DNA of 64,000 nucleotides from Acridotheres tristis (taxonomy: Eukaryota > Chordata > Aves > Passeriformes > Sturnidae). How positions within the stretch are numbered: position 1 is the stretch's first letter; the number at the start of each line of letters is the position of its first letter. Position numbers and translations under genes: made by a program. Shown piece by piece: positions 10,387 to 22,667 of the stretch. Below the pieces are notes generated by a model. That model was not told the DNA's origin. It made no database searches and saw nothing but the letters and a program-made list of their open reading frames with translations. The DNA is taken from NCBI GenBank assembly GCA_037013685.1, contig CM072889.1, forward strand, positions 8,503,976-8,567,975, written 5' to 3'.

Positions 10387-13300
10387 CCACTCATTAGAAA
10401 AAAGGAATATGGTTGGTATAAAACTTTGTATCTTGGTACAACTGATCCTTCTTTGCAACAACACAATATGGATCATTCATGTTCAGACTGTGATCCAAAG
10501 TAAATCCAGAAGATCTGGTTCTCTGATCTCAATCTGTTGGATGGCTTGGGCACAGTTCCTTCATTCTCTCTGAGTTTCTTCAGCTTCTTTGAAAAGCACC
10601 CTGAAATTTGTGAAAAACAATTTAGCATTATTGACTGAACACTATGCTATTGCATTTTTTTTTGTTTATTAATCATTTCTTCTCACCGTTTGTCTAAGCT
10701 AGGATCTTACTAAGATCCACCGTAAACATATGTATCTCCTATGTCAATAGAAATGGTTTTCTAAAAGCAGTAATTTCCTGCAACTAAAATGTTTGACGAG
10801 AGCCTGGGGCTTGTTCTTGCATCTAGCATGAGAATTATTTTTCTGTCAATGGCTTCTTTAAATATAAAAATGGTGAAATTTAATGTTAATCCCTGAAGAA
10901 ATGCCATGCCCTGGGCATAGCAGGAGTCCTTGACCACCCAGAGCCCCAGTCCTCTCCCAGGCTGGGCTTTAGGCAGATTCTGCCCTCAGCTCTAGCCTTT
11001 GCTGTTCCTGACTTGTTGAATGGGCTTCCTGGACTGACCCTGGACCTGACTTGTCCCCCCCCCCCCACTTTCTCAGTGATTGCTGGACTCTTACAGCCCC
11101 TGTCACCATTCCAGCCCTGTTCTCCTGGCCTGGTTGGATGCTCTGGGATGAGCCCTTGTTCAAGTCAGTGCCTCTTCGTAGTTGCCCTCGGCTCCTGTGG
11201 GGCAGCTCCACTCTGACAAGCTACGAAAGTAGCAGCTTATGCTCTCTCTGGAAAACAAAACTCTGCATCTTGTCTCTCTCTAATGTATCATCCTTGTTTG
11301 TAATTTTTTTTGGCTGAAGAACAGTACTGGGCACATAATTGCAGTCTGAAAATGCTTTGAGCAGTCAAAATGAGATTTAAAGCAGTTCTGGGCAGCACTT
11401 GAAGGCTATGGGCATGAATATATTCAAGTTGTATATGTGGAAAGCAACAACAGTTGTAAACCAGAAGGCCTGTTGCTGTACAAAAGAGAAATCACAGTCT
11501 CTTTGGCTTCCTACTTACATCCTATCTCTTTTCACTTTTCACTTGGCCTTCCTGTTTCATTCCTTGTAGCCCAGGAATTAAATAAAATGTACTTTCTCTT
11601 CACAAATTAGGACATTTTCTTCCCTACCAAGGTTGAATCTTCAGGAGTCTATACATCTACATCCTTATTCTGACCTTATTTTCAATGTGCTTTTTGTTGT
11701 TAGGATGGCTTTGACACCCCAGGCTGAGTTCTACTGACTCCTGAAGTGCTTTTATAGTCTTAAGAAAAATTCTCATTTTATCCACTTTTCAGAAAGTAAT
11801 CAAACCCTGGATCACTTGTGAAAGCAGTGGGACCACAAGCAATGCTTTACTGGCTGTGGCAAGGGCTGATTACTTGCTTTGAACACAGGACATACACTGT
11901 GATAGTCTGCTAGCAGTCAAACCTGCTGCTGGCTGCCCTGCTCATAGTGAAGCTGTAGCTGGATATAGATCCATGTCAGGAGCATGCAATGCACGTTCAG
12001 ATGTGACATCAAACATTCCTGCCTTGCTGCAGATATGAGATGCTGGCTCTACGAGCCTCAAGGGACACCCTGAGAGTATCCCTACCCCAGGAAGATCATC
12101 ACCATGAGCTGCCATGAAGGACACCTCAGTGGTCTCGGGAATGCAGATACTTACAGCAAGCCTCTCACTACAGGGTGGATTTGTTTGTTCTTATTTTTTC
12201 TGTTTTGCTGGGGTTTTTTTCCTCTTGCTACAAATCTAGGTTCATAGAGATTCTTCCATCAGTTATTCTGACTTCCTTTTATTGAGTCAGTTGCTCACAT
12301 GTGTTTTTTATTAATTTAAAGAAAGGCTTGTGGTAGCATAATTGCTTAATTCCTCTCAAGGAATTTTCTTGAGAGAAAGATGGAAGTCTGTTGCATTTAT
12401 CATATCTCTCGCTGTCAGCTAATTTAGCTAGAACTTATGCTAAACAATACAAAAAAATGAGTAAATGTCAACTAGAAACATTCAAAATAGAAGTTTAAAA
12501 AGCGTATCACATTGTCATATTTTTAACCAGATGGACTGAAAATAATATAAAGCACCAGCAGAAACTTGCTAGATGGCACTGCATGAACCAGCTTCTCACT
12601 GATTCACATTTCTGTCACATTTGCACTATTAGATTTAGTTTTTCCATAACATAAAATGCTGCATTATTAATAGACACAAAATATAGGTGGATGTAAATTA
12701 GGGGAAAGTACAGAACTATCATGAATCAGCAAAGTTTGCTTTGAGATAAAGAAAACAGTTTATCTGCACATTGATTATTTTACTTGTGTTGAAATGAAGA
12801 GGTCAAACAGTATAGTGAAGGAGCCACCTGAACAAGGGGAATATTTCTTTGTAGTTTCATATACTAAATGACTAAACACAGTCTCTGAAGTTGTTTGGAG
12901 CTTGGGGAAATATATTTTTGTTGAGTCTGAAAAAATGGATTTTCTGAAGTTGTTTGGAGCTTGGGGAAATATATTTTTGTTGAGTCTGAAAAAATGGATT
13001 TGCTGTAAAACACATGTGTTCTTAAGAAAACTAAAGTTTCCATCCAGATATTCTCCTTAAACTTGAAGTATCTTGAGAACTAACAAAAAGATGACTGCTC
13101 TTTTCACACATCAGCAACTGAACATTTATGCCATAGAATGCTCCCTTTTGTGTTTGTGTCCTGTGTTGCTTAGCCATTTTTCAGTTTTCAAGGCATGTGC
13201 TTTATTTCATGTCCAGTACTAGCCCCATTTTATTGCTAAGTATAATAAAACGCATTTTACAAGGAACCATTCAAACTCTCTCTTGGAAGCTGAGCCTTAA

Positions 13301-14080
13301 CAGCGCTTCTCTCAGTCTCTAATTGTTACAGTTAATTTAAGCTGTGACTGGTATACGTAGGAGGTCCACTCTAAATCTACATAGATATGCAGGTAGAAGA
13401 ATGTGTGCTTTCTATTTTTCTTCTGTTTTTCCATAGTTTATTGAGCACCATGATGAATTACTGAAAACCCTTTTGGCTACAACTGAGTTGTTACTTTTAA
13501 AACTAATTTCAGGTTATGAGATGCTGTGAATATTTATGAACCTCAACCCGAGAGATTCAGAATACCGTGTCTTCCCTAACCTTCTATGTAGAATTTACTT
13601 TTGTTATTAAAACCACAGTGATATTTGGTGTTCAAATTCAGAGAATTGCTGTAATTTAACATAATGTAAAACAAATGTAATGGCAGTCTCAGAAACATGA
13701 AATGTGGGAAGGAGAATTATAACATGATGTAATTTCTGGTTAATTCTATTGTATGAAATTTGTGCCATTTCATTCTATCATGGAATATTATGTGGCCATA
13801 TATTATGTTATGTAATTGTGTTATCACAGTATATTTTTATGTCTTGTGATATTTGGGAAGGAGGTGTTGGATACCTCACCTTTACAGTGAGTGATCAAGC
13901 AGTATCCATTTTTCACAAAGATTTCTGAGCCAAACCTGGGTTCTGTTAGAACTTTCCATTATTTATTAGTATGCACAGGTATCAGTCACACACTTGAACA
14001 TTTCTGTGAATATAACCCCTGAAACTAGATGGTTTAAAATACCAAAAAGCTGCTCTTACACCTTTGTATTGAGTTTGCAT
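10387..14080. other. No gene seen; spacer
   Basis: No coding region, RNA gene or retroelement was recognised apart from the tandem duplication at 12885-13002. A run of C (about 11056-11067) and a GC-richer patch (10900-11210) are present, but the short open frames there overlap on both strands and show no domain. Confidence 0.5.
12885..13002. repeat. 59-bp perfect tandem duplication
   Basis: Two adjacent 59-bp units (12885-12943 and 12944-13002) starting CTGAAGTTGTTTGGAGC are identical except for the last base. The near identity points to a recent duplication. Confidence 0.95.
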
Positions 14081-14378
14081 AAGAAGGCTTTGGTAGTTGA
14101 GGGGGCTAAAGGGCAGTGGCTTCTGTGAAGCTGTCAGAAGATTCCCTGATGTCCAACAGAGCCAAGGCTGTCTGAGTCCAGGACAGACCCGCTGCTGGAC
14201 AAGGCTGTGCCCAGCACCAACAGAGACAACAGCTCCGGGATAACAGATTTCAGAAGAGGCAATAAACCCCGGGTAACTGCAGTGGAAGAAAGAAGTGAGA
14301 ATAATTGAGAGGAACAATTGCAGACAGTGAAGAAGGAGGTGCTGGAGCACAGATTCCCCTGTAGCCTGTAGTAAGGAC
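14081..14378 (+). repeat. Fragment of an avian interspersed repeat, probably LTR
   Basis: The block with GGGATAACAGATTTCAGAAG, an AATAAA nearby, and a following GAGAATAATTGAGAGG segment resembles a repeat common in songbird assemblies (recognised from memory, not aligned). It was the target of the solo LTR at 14379-15047: AAGGAC flanks that LTR on both sides, and a short continuation of the repeat may follow at 15054. Confidence 0.4.
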
Positions 14379-15047
14379 TGACGAGGTTCCCACCTAATGC
14401 ACCCACTCCTCTTGGGCTCCCGGCTGGCTCCGGGGAACCACATCAAGGTGTGGCCTCTCCCCAGCACCACTCTGGGAGCCGCAGGAGGGGTACAGCGCTC
14501 ACGCTGTAGCTAGGGCGGTCTGTCAGGGTGAGATAAAAGGCTGCGTGAGAGACCTTTCACTGTTCCAGAGAGAGGGTTTTATTAGGGAATGGAAACGAGA
14601 TTTGAGGTCGAGGGAAAGGAACTGAAAAAAGACAGTGTGACGCGGTTTGCACAAGCTTAAATACGGGGGAGACACAAGGGGAGGGTACATAACTTTGGCC
14701 AATTACTGCGAACTAGGGGAGGTACCGAAGGCGAGGAAAGGGATACATCAAACCAATAGGGAAATACGTGGGCGTCACCTGGGGTACAACAACTAATTGT
14801 CTAATAGGGTAGGGAGAACTTTCCAGAACTCGGAGCAGGGTCCAGGGAGGATTGACAGCGCTAGGGGCAGAGATTAAGGTGAGGGACAGGGAAGAATCTG
14901 GAAGCTGGGAGTGATTTAGGGTTGAAGGACAGGGGGGTAGGTGGGTAAGGGCTAAACCATTATTCACATAACTTAGGGGAACGAACCTGGGACAAACCAT
15001 TAACATATGAAAAAGCTTAACATTAAATAACACAACACAACACAACA
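14379..15047 (-). mobile_element. Solo LTR, class II-like family A, minus strand
   Basis: 669 bp, TG...CA, flanked by the 6-bp duplication AAGGAC (14373-14378 and 15048-15053). On the minus strand it starts TGTTGTGTTG and the TTTATT at about 14578 reads as AATAAA in the right half. It aligns by eye with the solo LTR at 49924-50600 (shared GGGTGAGGGACAGGGAA-type and ACAAACCATTA blocks). A 6-bp duplication suits class II (betaretrovirus-like) elements. No internal sequence remains, so LTR-LTR recombination removed it. Confidence 0.88.
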
Positions 15048-15053
15048 AAGGAC

Positions 15054-15413
15054 CATGGTGACGTATGTCTTTAGTGTGCCTTAATAAGTTATTGAGGAAA
15101 AGCGGGTATACTGCAATGTTTTCTGTGCAAGCTAATGCATTTCACAAAGAGTAGGAGCCTCACACAGGATACAGGTCATGTTTAAGTGATTTGTTACAGA
15201 AAGTTTAACATTTCATGTAACAGTCTGGAATGAGCTGTGAGCCCTCTGGTGGTTGCTCACCCCCTGAAATTCTGTTATATAACTGATATAATAACCCACA
15301 CACACACTTTGCTTTCAGTAACAGCGCAAGTTTTGTTGGTTTATCCCTTGAGAATGTTGCTATGACAACTTTTCTGCACAGAGGAAATGAAATAGTAACA
15401 ATTTACTGTTAAT
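15054..15413. other. No gene seen
   Basis: AT-rich spacer with a short CACACACA run near 15297-15307. Nothing else recognised. Confidence 0.5.
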
Positions 15414-15695
15414 CAGGCTGAGAGAGTTGGGAGTGTTCAGTCGGGAGAAAAGAAGGCTCCAGGGAGGCCTTGGAGCACCTTCTAGTGCCTAAAGGGGTTC
15501 CAAGCGATTTGGAGAGTGAGTTTTGACAAGGGCATGGAGTGACAGGACAAGGAAGAATGGCTTTAAATTGAAAAAGAGCTGGTTTAGGTTAGATACTAGA
15601 GTAGTAATTCTTCCCTGTGAGAATGAAGCAGCCTGATCTGGTGGAAGGAATGAAATTCCAACCCTGGCCATTCTATTATTCTATGTTTCTATGAA
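15414..15695 (+). repeat. CR1 LINE 3' end
   Basis: It follows the consensus order of the avian CR1 3' end: GGCTGAGAGAG-like start, GTTCAG..GGAGAAAAGAAGGCTCC, a GACAAGGGCATGGAGTGACAGGACAAGG block, AATGGCTTTAAATTGAAA, then the 3' terminal ATTCTATTATTCTATG repeat at about 15672-15692. A part before the 3' tail is deleted. CR1 is the dominant bird LINE, which supports an avian source. Confidence 0.85.
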
Positions 15696-16400
15696 TTGAA
15701 CTAGTTCTGTTCTAACAATATATGACACGCCTGCATGACACACAATACTCTTCTATAAGGGAGGTTTACTTTAAATCCCAAGAATATGTGCCTGTTTCTG
15801 AAAAAGGGATGATTGCCATGTGGTCACTGAGATCTTGGCTGGGGCCTTGGCACACCAAGCATTTTGACAGAACAGAGATTAGGAAAAGGAGTCAGTGTTT
15901 GCAGGAAGGAAGGCAGGAATTGTGTTTTCATGTTAGTTCTCAGATGAGATGGGGTAGAAAGGGGCTAACTCTAAACTGCAGCAATCACTGGACTGATATT
16001 TCGTGATAAAACTTGAACTAAGTTTTCTAGAAATATGTAAGGATTGCATTTATTGTAAAGGAGGTGATGCTTAAATCTAAGAGGGTTTTTTTGGTGTTAT
16101 TTGCTGAGGCCAATGTAGTGCACTGCATTTGAAGGAAACAAGAAAATATATATCTCATGCAAATTTAATAGCTTATGTTCTCATCTTGGTATCCAGATGA
16201 ATCACATAGTCATTGGCCCCTTTATTCATCCCACATGAGTGGATTGCTGCTAACAGTTTCCAGTAATAGAACAGGGGATGCAAAAGAGTTTTTCAGGTCT
16301 GTGATTTCCAGATAGATCAGCCCCTCTTAGGCTTTTTCATAAATCTTAAAAATATTTGCCACAGAGATTTCTGTGTTTATCAGGATTCATGGCTTGTGTA
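15696..16400. other. No gene seen; spacer before ERV-2
   Basis: AT-rich sequence with no recognised gene or repeat. Its last four bases (TGTA, 16397-16400) are the target duplication of ERV-2. Confidence 0.5.
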
Positions 16401-17208
16401 TGTGATAAATGTGATTCATGCTAATTAAATTGTAACTATATTAGCAAAATTGTATTTAGATCAATAGAAGACAATTGTTACAGAGTGAGGGGGGAGATGG
16501 GTGAGACAGGACAAAGGACATCTTCCAGATGTTGGGAGTCGAAGAAGGAGGTTGGAAGAAAGTCAAACAAGAATAGTAGAAGGACGTAGGTCTGACAAGC
16601 AGCATCTAGAAATAGAAAGTTTTGACCTTGAAATGGGCCAAAATGGGATGATTCCAAGCATGGGACTCAATTAAAGTCTTGTTATGGAAAACATCTGCTC
16701 AGTCACACAGGGCACCTGTGCTACCTGCAGGTCACACCTCGGTCACTGAGGAAGACGATGAGCCTTCATCGGAAATAAGACCCTCAAAAGGATGAGAGAC
16801 CCCCTAACCCATTAGTAGAGCATGAGCCGTACACACAGTGACGTAGATTTTAGGAATAGAAACTAGGAGGAGTTTTCTAGAAACTTCTGTAGCCTACAGT
16901 ATATAAGTGGGATTGTTAGCCTGGATGCTTTGGTACGTGAGGAATGGCGAGCCACTCCCCGTATCCCCAGTCGGAGGGGGCCCCTCCCCGGTCGGTTTTG
17001 CTTATGCTTTATACGAACCTCCATTATACTTAATTACTTACTGCCAAATTTTGTATATTCTTAAATATATGCACTTTGATTGTTTCCAATACTTTAATTG
17101 TCATCTCCAATATTTTGATTGTATTCATTTTGTTACTATTAAAAACTTACTATTAAATTTAATCTTGTTGCTTGATAAATTGGAAAAAATAGAACATCAT
17201 TCATAACA
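16401..17208 (+). repeat. 5' LTR of ERV-2
   Basis: 808 bp with a TATA box TATATAAG (16900-16907). Downstream is a T-rich R/U5 region with repeated CAATACTTTAATTG/ATTTTGATTGTATTC blocks. No canonical AATAAA was found; ATTAAA variants occur near 17138 and 17152. Confidence 0.93.
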
Positions 17209-17211
17209 ACT

Positions 17212-17229
17212 TGGTGCCGAAACCCGGGA
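17212..17229 (+). other. Primer binding site, tRNA-Phe
   Basis: TGGTGCCGAAACCCGGGA starts three bases after the LTR end. It is an 18-base exact complement of the vertebrate tRNA-Phe 3' end (GGTTTCGGCACCA with the adjoining arm), as used by HERV-F-like class I elements. Confidence 0.9.
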
Positions 17230-17961
17230 ACTCCAGTCCAAGTGAAGAGTGGCTAGTTTTGGGAAGGAGCTCCCCACCAGTTGTTAAGGTGGTCCCGAGG
17301 CTAGACCAGGCTCTCTTGGAGAAGGAGTTCCAAATTAAAATAAAGCATAAGCAAAAGAAGCTCGCTACAAGGAGGCGCGCCAGAAGAAGAAGGCTCCTGT
17401 GGGAACGCCGGCAGAAAGGGAAAGGTGCCCATAAAACGTCTTGTGCACAAGAACCCTGTGTGAAAACGGGGCTGTGTGAGTACCATGGGGTTGGGTAAAG
17501 GGGGCAGCTGTGTGATTGAGTGTGAGTGAGGAATATCTGAAAGGGGAGAGCGAGTGAATACCCCAGGAGGGACCGGGAGGGAAAGTCCCAGCCCGAGAAC
17601 TCACGGGAAAAGTCTTTGAGAAGGGAGCTGATGCTCGGAGAAGTGATTTAAGAAAGAAATAAATGAGTCAGGTTCAGCTATCTGTTGGGAGGATAAGAGA
17701 TGAAAGTTTCAGTACGTGAAGGGGAGGGAAGGGAAGAGAGAGAGGGAAGAGGAGAAGGAGGGAGGAGGGAGAAGAGGGAGAAGTGATTAAGAAGGATTGT
17801 GGAGAGTGGCCAGAAAGAGAAGTTGGGGAGAGAATAAAAGGAAAAGAAGGAATTAGGTGGGAAACAAGTGGTTGGCAAAAGAAGTGAGATCGTGTATATT
17901 AAGCGAAGGAGTTGAACCGCAGAACGAGTGAGAGAGAGCAAGGGAGCTGCTGCCGCCAGAG
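17230..17961 (+). other. ERV-2 purine-rich leader
   Basis: Long leader between PBS and gag start, strongly A/G-rich. It includes an uninterrupted 66-base purine run at 17718-17783. Retroviral packaging signals normally sit here, but none was identified. Confidence 0.65.
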
Positions 17962-19516
17962 ATGGGTCAGAGGAAAAGTAAAATCTCCGACCCAGGGGTT
18001 GCGAAGTGTGAGAAAAATTCACAAGAACCCGATGTGCCTGGGAACCGAGGGGGATTTCCAAGAAGGGGAGCGAGATTCCTCAGGACAGCCCCCTGGGGAT
18101 AGTGTTACAATACTGAGGTACAAGGGAATTCCAAAGAGAAAAAAGTAAGCAGAAAATTATACAGTACTGTATGTTTGAGTGGACAAAAGAAAAGATTTGT
18201 GCAAATAATTTGTACTGGCCAGAGTTTGGATCATTTGAGGATTGGAGTTGTCAGGCTTTAAATCTATATGTGAGTTCAAAAGAACGTTTTAACCAGGAGG
18301 AAAGTGAGTATGCTGCTTTGTGGCTTCCAAAAAGTGAGGGGGTGAATTTATAGTTCAAAGGCAGGAAAAAGAAGGTTATTCGTTATACCCTTTGCAAACT
18401 GAAGGACAGGCAATAAGAAGGGACTGGCTAAAGCCATGGGACCCATTAGATCACCTCCCACCCCCATACAGACAGCCTGTCCAGCCTGTCCAGCCCCTGG
18501 TCCCCGATGCACCCCCTATTCAGGACGAGCCAGTAGCACACAGAACTAGAGGCAGAAGGGAACAAGAGGAAGAAAGGGACAAAGAGGACGAGGAAGCAGG
18601 AAGGAAAGATAGATTATACCCTCTTAGAGAGGTTCCAATGGCAAATCTGGCACCAGGACCTATTGGTTACGTGAGTGTTCTCCTGCATACTAGGAACTTT
18701 AGGAAATTTAAGAAAGAAATGGGCAGGATGCTAGAAGATCATATTGAGGTAGCAGAGAAACTAGATCAGTTATTGGGACTGAATATTTACACCTGAGTGG
18801 AATTGCAGTCTATTTTAGGAATCTTGTTTACAGTAGAAGAGAGAAATGATTAGACAGTCAAGAATATGGGCTTAGAATAGAGATCATTAGAAGCCAAACC
18901 AAGGAGATCAAAAATGGCCTATGGCAGATCCAAATTGGAATAATCAGGGGTAGAACATAGGCAAAATATGAGGGATTTCAGGTAGATAATTATCCAAGGA
19001 ATTCAGGAAGCAGTGCCCAGGAGACAAAATATAGGGAAATCTCTGAGTGAGCACCAAGGGAAAGATGAGTGCCTGGCAGAATGGTTAGAGAGACTGAAAA
19101 AGGATTTGCAGTTATACTCAAGCATGGACCCTGATACACCAGCAGGGCAGGTCCTTTTGAAAACACAATTTGTAGCTAAGTCTTAAGGGGGGACATCAGG
19201 AAGAAGTTAGAAAAATTGGAAGATTGGCAGGATAAGGGGCTTCAGGAGTTGTTAAAGGAAGCACAAAAAGCGTATGTTCGGAAAGATAAGAAAAAAAATT
19301 AAAGCCAGGATTCTAATAGCAGCAGTCCAAGAAATACAAGCAGCCACAAACACAAAGAATTTAACAGGAAAGAGTAAAAAGAAGAAAGAAAAATCAGGTC
19401 CTGCTTCTGAGGACATAAGACCTATGTGCTTTTCTTGTCACAAAAAAGGACATATACAAAAAAAAAATCTGGGGAAAAAAAAAAGGCAGCAAAAAAAAAA
19501 AATTCAAGAAGACTAG
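17962..19516 (+). pseudogene. gag: ERV-2 gag (gammaretrovirus-like), decayed
   Basis: The ATG at 17962 begins MGQRKSK, the myristoylation-type start of gammaretroviral matrix. The frame closes at TAG near 18100. A proline-rich domain (PPPYRQP, about 18458-18478, includes a PPPY late-domain motif) leads into the capsid start PLREVPM and a KKEMGRMLED block in 18392-18796. A capsid C-terminal stretch with KDECLAEWLERLKKDL follows near 19060-19110. The nucleocapsid has one zinc knuckle CFSCHKKGHIQ (about 19429-19461), whose last cysteine is not seen. A-rich runs and many stops show decay. The single knuckle is typical of gamma-type viruses. Confidence 0.82.
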
Positions 19517-19539
19517 GGGGGGTCAGGGGCTCATTTATT

Positions 19540-20768
19540 TAATACGGACCAAAATACCAGAAGAGCCCTTGATAAAGCTGAAAGTAGATTCTCAAAATGA
19601 AGAAATCATATTTTTAGTAGACACAAGGACTTTGTTTTAGTTTAGGGTAAATTTGGGAGGAAACTTTGGAATAGAATTTTTCTGGGAAACAAATTTAAGC
19701 AATCTTTTTTTAATTAGTTAGAATAAAAATATTTCCTCAGAGAGAAGTGGGGAAAATAACTGTTTATTTAACAGGCAAAACACTTTTCAGTATAAAAATG
19801 AACAATATTAAACAGCAAAACTTCTTGTTTCAAAGAGATGACAGATCCAAAACAGGGGTTTTTTGTGAGATGCAGCTTGACTTACTTAGTCTGGTATCAG
19901 TTCCTTCAGTGCTGGGAAACGCCATGGCCCAGGCCAGGCTTGGTGGGCTACGGTGTGAGCTTCCAGTGCTTTCTTGGGTTGTTAGTCCAGAGCACGATTG
20001 AATAATTCAAGAAAAAAAAAAAAAAAAAAGAAGAAAAACACATTCCAGGGAACTTTTTTGCTTTAATTGGTTAAGAAGAAAAAAAAAAAAAATTAACCAA
20101 AAAGCAAAAGAGAGTTCTCTCCCGCTGTCCACTGCAGACAACTAGGTCTGTGAGCAGGAATGCGGGGGAGTCAGTGTAGTTTCTGATAACTAATTCTGCA
20201 CTTTTTCTCCCCTCTTTCACTCCTGGAATCAGTCTTAAAGCTGCAGAATTCAATATTCAACACCAACTGAACAGACTATTTAGGGATACAAGCATCATAA
20301 AATAAAAGGAAACAATTTGGCTGATAATGAAGCAGGGGGGAGCCCTAGGAGAAAACGGCAGTGTGAGTGTGGCTTTTTGGGAAGCAAAAGCACGGGGTGG
20401 GGCACCATGCTTTTCCTTGGCAGAAGTGGAGGCTGTGAAGAAGCTGGGGGTAACCCTGGAAGAAGGATGGATTCTTCTGCCCAATGGTAAAAGAGCGGTG
20501 CCGGGACCTTTGGCCTGACAGATCCCAGGCAGCTCACATGGGGGGATTCACTGGGGCACGAGAGCACTTTGTGACCATTTTTGTAAAATTTTATGAGTGT
20601 ATAAGAATATTTGAAATTAGGAAACAAATTACTCAAGCAAATTGTAATAAATTAATAGTGAAGCTAAAGAGGATACTGGGTGCCAAAAGCTACAGTCTAT
20701 ATAGAGTTAGCATAGAACCACTGTACTTTGGGACCAAGGGGGGGATGTGGTTTTTGTATGTGCAGTGA
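19540..20768 (+). pseudogene. pol: ERV-2 protease and integrase remnants, RT missing
   Basis: A protease fragment carries the active-site block as FLVDTRT (about 19612-19632), where the glycine expected after DT is replaced, followed by TAG. About 800 bp later an integrase N-terminal stretch is visible in 20420-20680: a 'WILLPNGK' block, a 'GTRAL'-type stretch in an alternative frame and the 'FEIRKQITQA' block that precedes the zinc-binding cysteines. No LPQG, YVDD/YMDD or RNase H motif occurs between them. The copy therefore cannot have encoded a polymerase. Confidence 0.68.
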
Positions 20769-21375
20769 AAAATATTATTTTATTGCTGTTTGAAATACCA
20801 GTTTAAAGTTGTTTTGAAAGGTGCATTATCAAAGTCTGGACATCCTGAATTAGCTGCCAACTGCAACCTCATTGAACCTGAAGGCAGAACAACGCTGATG
20901 GGAAAGAATCAGACACCTCATTGATCAATGGGAACAGCCCAGGAGGATTGAAAAATTTCTCCAAGAGCCTCCAACAGTCAACATTAACTGATTTATTTGA
21001 AGAACTACAACTCCAGAAAAAGAGACTGGTAACACCTGTTATTAAGAGGGTCAAAAACATAATTAACACACTGGAAAGGTACTAACCATGGCTTAAAGTG
21101 TTGTCCATAAATTTGTGTTATTTGTACCTGTTGTTTTAATTTGTAGTTGAGGGGGAGGAAAGGAGTAGTGAAGAGTAACTAGAGTGAAAAAAAAAAAAAA
21201 AAAGACAATAAAAAAAAAATTTAGTGATTTTTTGGAATGCCATTGGGACAAGTTATGTGAAAACAAATCTTGTAGTTGGCATATCTCCAGAGCTTTAGTG
21301 GATTAGGAAAAATAACTGATCAATCTAAGGAGAGAGATAAGGCAGTGCTGCAGAACTATGAATACTCTGTGCCAT

Positions 21376-22500
21376 CTTTGGAACAGAAAAAGTTAAAATG
21401 GCTCATACGAACCTTATGAGGCCAAGGGTATCAAAGAGAAACAAATCCCAGGATAAAAACTTTGCTACCGAGAAGATGGACATCTCGGCCCTTGGCTGCA
21501 ACCCAAGGGGCCTTGAGACAGGTAGAAAGTTAAAATTCCTGAGAATTATTTTCATTGTGCTTACAATAATACCCCTGGCAACTGGCCAAAGCCGTAAGAC
21601 TGCATGGAGCAAAAAAGAACAGACCATGCAGGAACAAATTACAAGAAGAGAAGCAACGCAAGAGCCAGCAGTAAAGAAACAAACTATTCCTGATCCCTGT
21701 GGGTCAAGGATGAGATGGAATCAGTTTTTGTGGCACAGCCACATGTTAGTGCTGCCTGTTAAGATTGTAGCAGCTTTTTAGAAAATTGTGTGAAAAGTCC
21801 AAAATTCTATTGAGTAAGAAGAAATTCAGGATTCAATGGGTGAACTCCTTATCCTAACAATGATCAACTTTGTCCTAGATATAAAATTTTCTTTTGTTTT
21901 GAAAAATATGATAATGGAAGTTGAAAAACAAAAAGAAACAAAAAAGGATAGGAAAAGATCAGAGGGAAAGAGTTAAGGGAATTGAATGAGGTGTATAAAC
22001 AACTAAAACAGCACTATGGCGACTGGGATTTGCCAACTTCCAATAAAAACCGTTTTGCAAATTTGATGCAAGAAATTGCCCTAGACTATCTATTGGCAGA
22101 AGAAGGAGGAGTTTGTGAGAAGTTTAATACATCTGAGTGCTGTGTGGAAATAGATAATCATGGGGAGGCCATCACAAAGCTTGCTGATAAAATTAAAAGA
22201 GTGGCACATGTACCACTTCAAAAATGGAATTTTGAAAGCTGATTGGTGGGATAAACTTTCTGGAGGTGTGTAGTGAAAAAAAAAAATTGGGATTCATGCT
22301 AGTATGTTCTGTTTTAGAACTATTGTTTCTACCTTGCATGATATCCTGTCTAATCAAACTAATCCACTTAAGGAATGCAACTTACAGCCATGCCCATGGA
22401 TCTAGAATCAACAGCAAAAGGGAAATTAAATTCCTTGATGGTACTGAAAGCACAATCCACTCACACTCGAGGGAGAAAGATCAAGGAAATGGTGACTGAA
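21376..22500 (+). pseudogene. env: ERV-2 env remnant: signal peptide and TM subunit
   Basis: An open stretch at 21398-21781 contains a hydrophobic leader (FLRIIFIVLTIIPLATG) like an Env signal peptide. Most of the surface subunit is missing. At 21982-22242 a fusion-subunit ectodomain remains: ALDYLLAEEGGVC, then CC after seven residues (CEKFNTSECC), and a TM anchor (LVCSVLELLFLPCMISCLI) follows in another frame near 22291-22347. The loop of the class I Env fold is usually C-X6-CC; here seven residues lie between the first cysteine and the pair. Stops and frame changes make it non-functional. Confidence 0.75.
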
Positions 22501-22647
22501 TGCAAAAAGAATACCCTGGCATGAGAAATGTTAACCAAATTTAAGAAGGAATGTGAAAAGCTGGATGACACATGACAAATATTAGAAAAATTGGAGGCTA
22601 GTATGAAGAAACATAGACAATACCAAATAGCACAAATCAATATGATC

Positions 22648-22667
22648 AAAAAGAGAAATGGGGGAAT
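22648..22667 (+). other. Polypurine tract of ERV-2
   Basis: AAAAAGAGAAATGGGGGAA directly precedes the 3' LTR start at 22668; one T interrupts the purine run. Confidence 0.8.

Noticed and set aside
13982..14470. 162-codon minus-strand frame
   Set aside because: Spans the junction of an older repeat and a solo LTR (14379), so it is a chance frame over repeats.
19460..20100. Poly-A runs as LINE or processed-gene tails
   Set aside because: They lie inside ERV-2 between gag and integrase remnants, without a 3' end or target duplication of their own.
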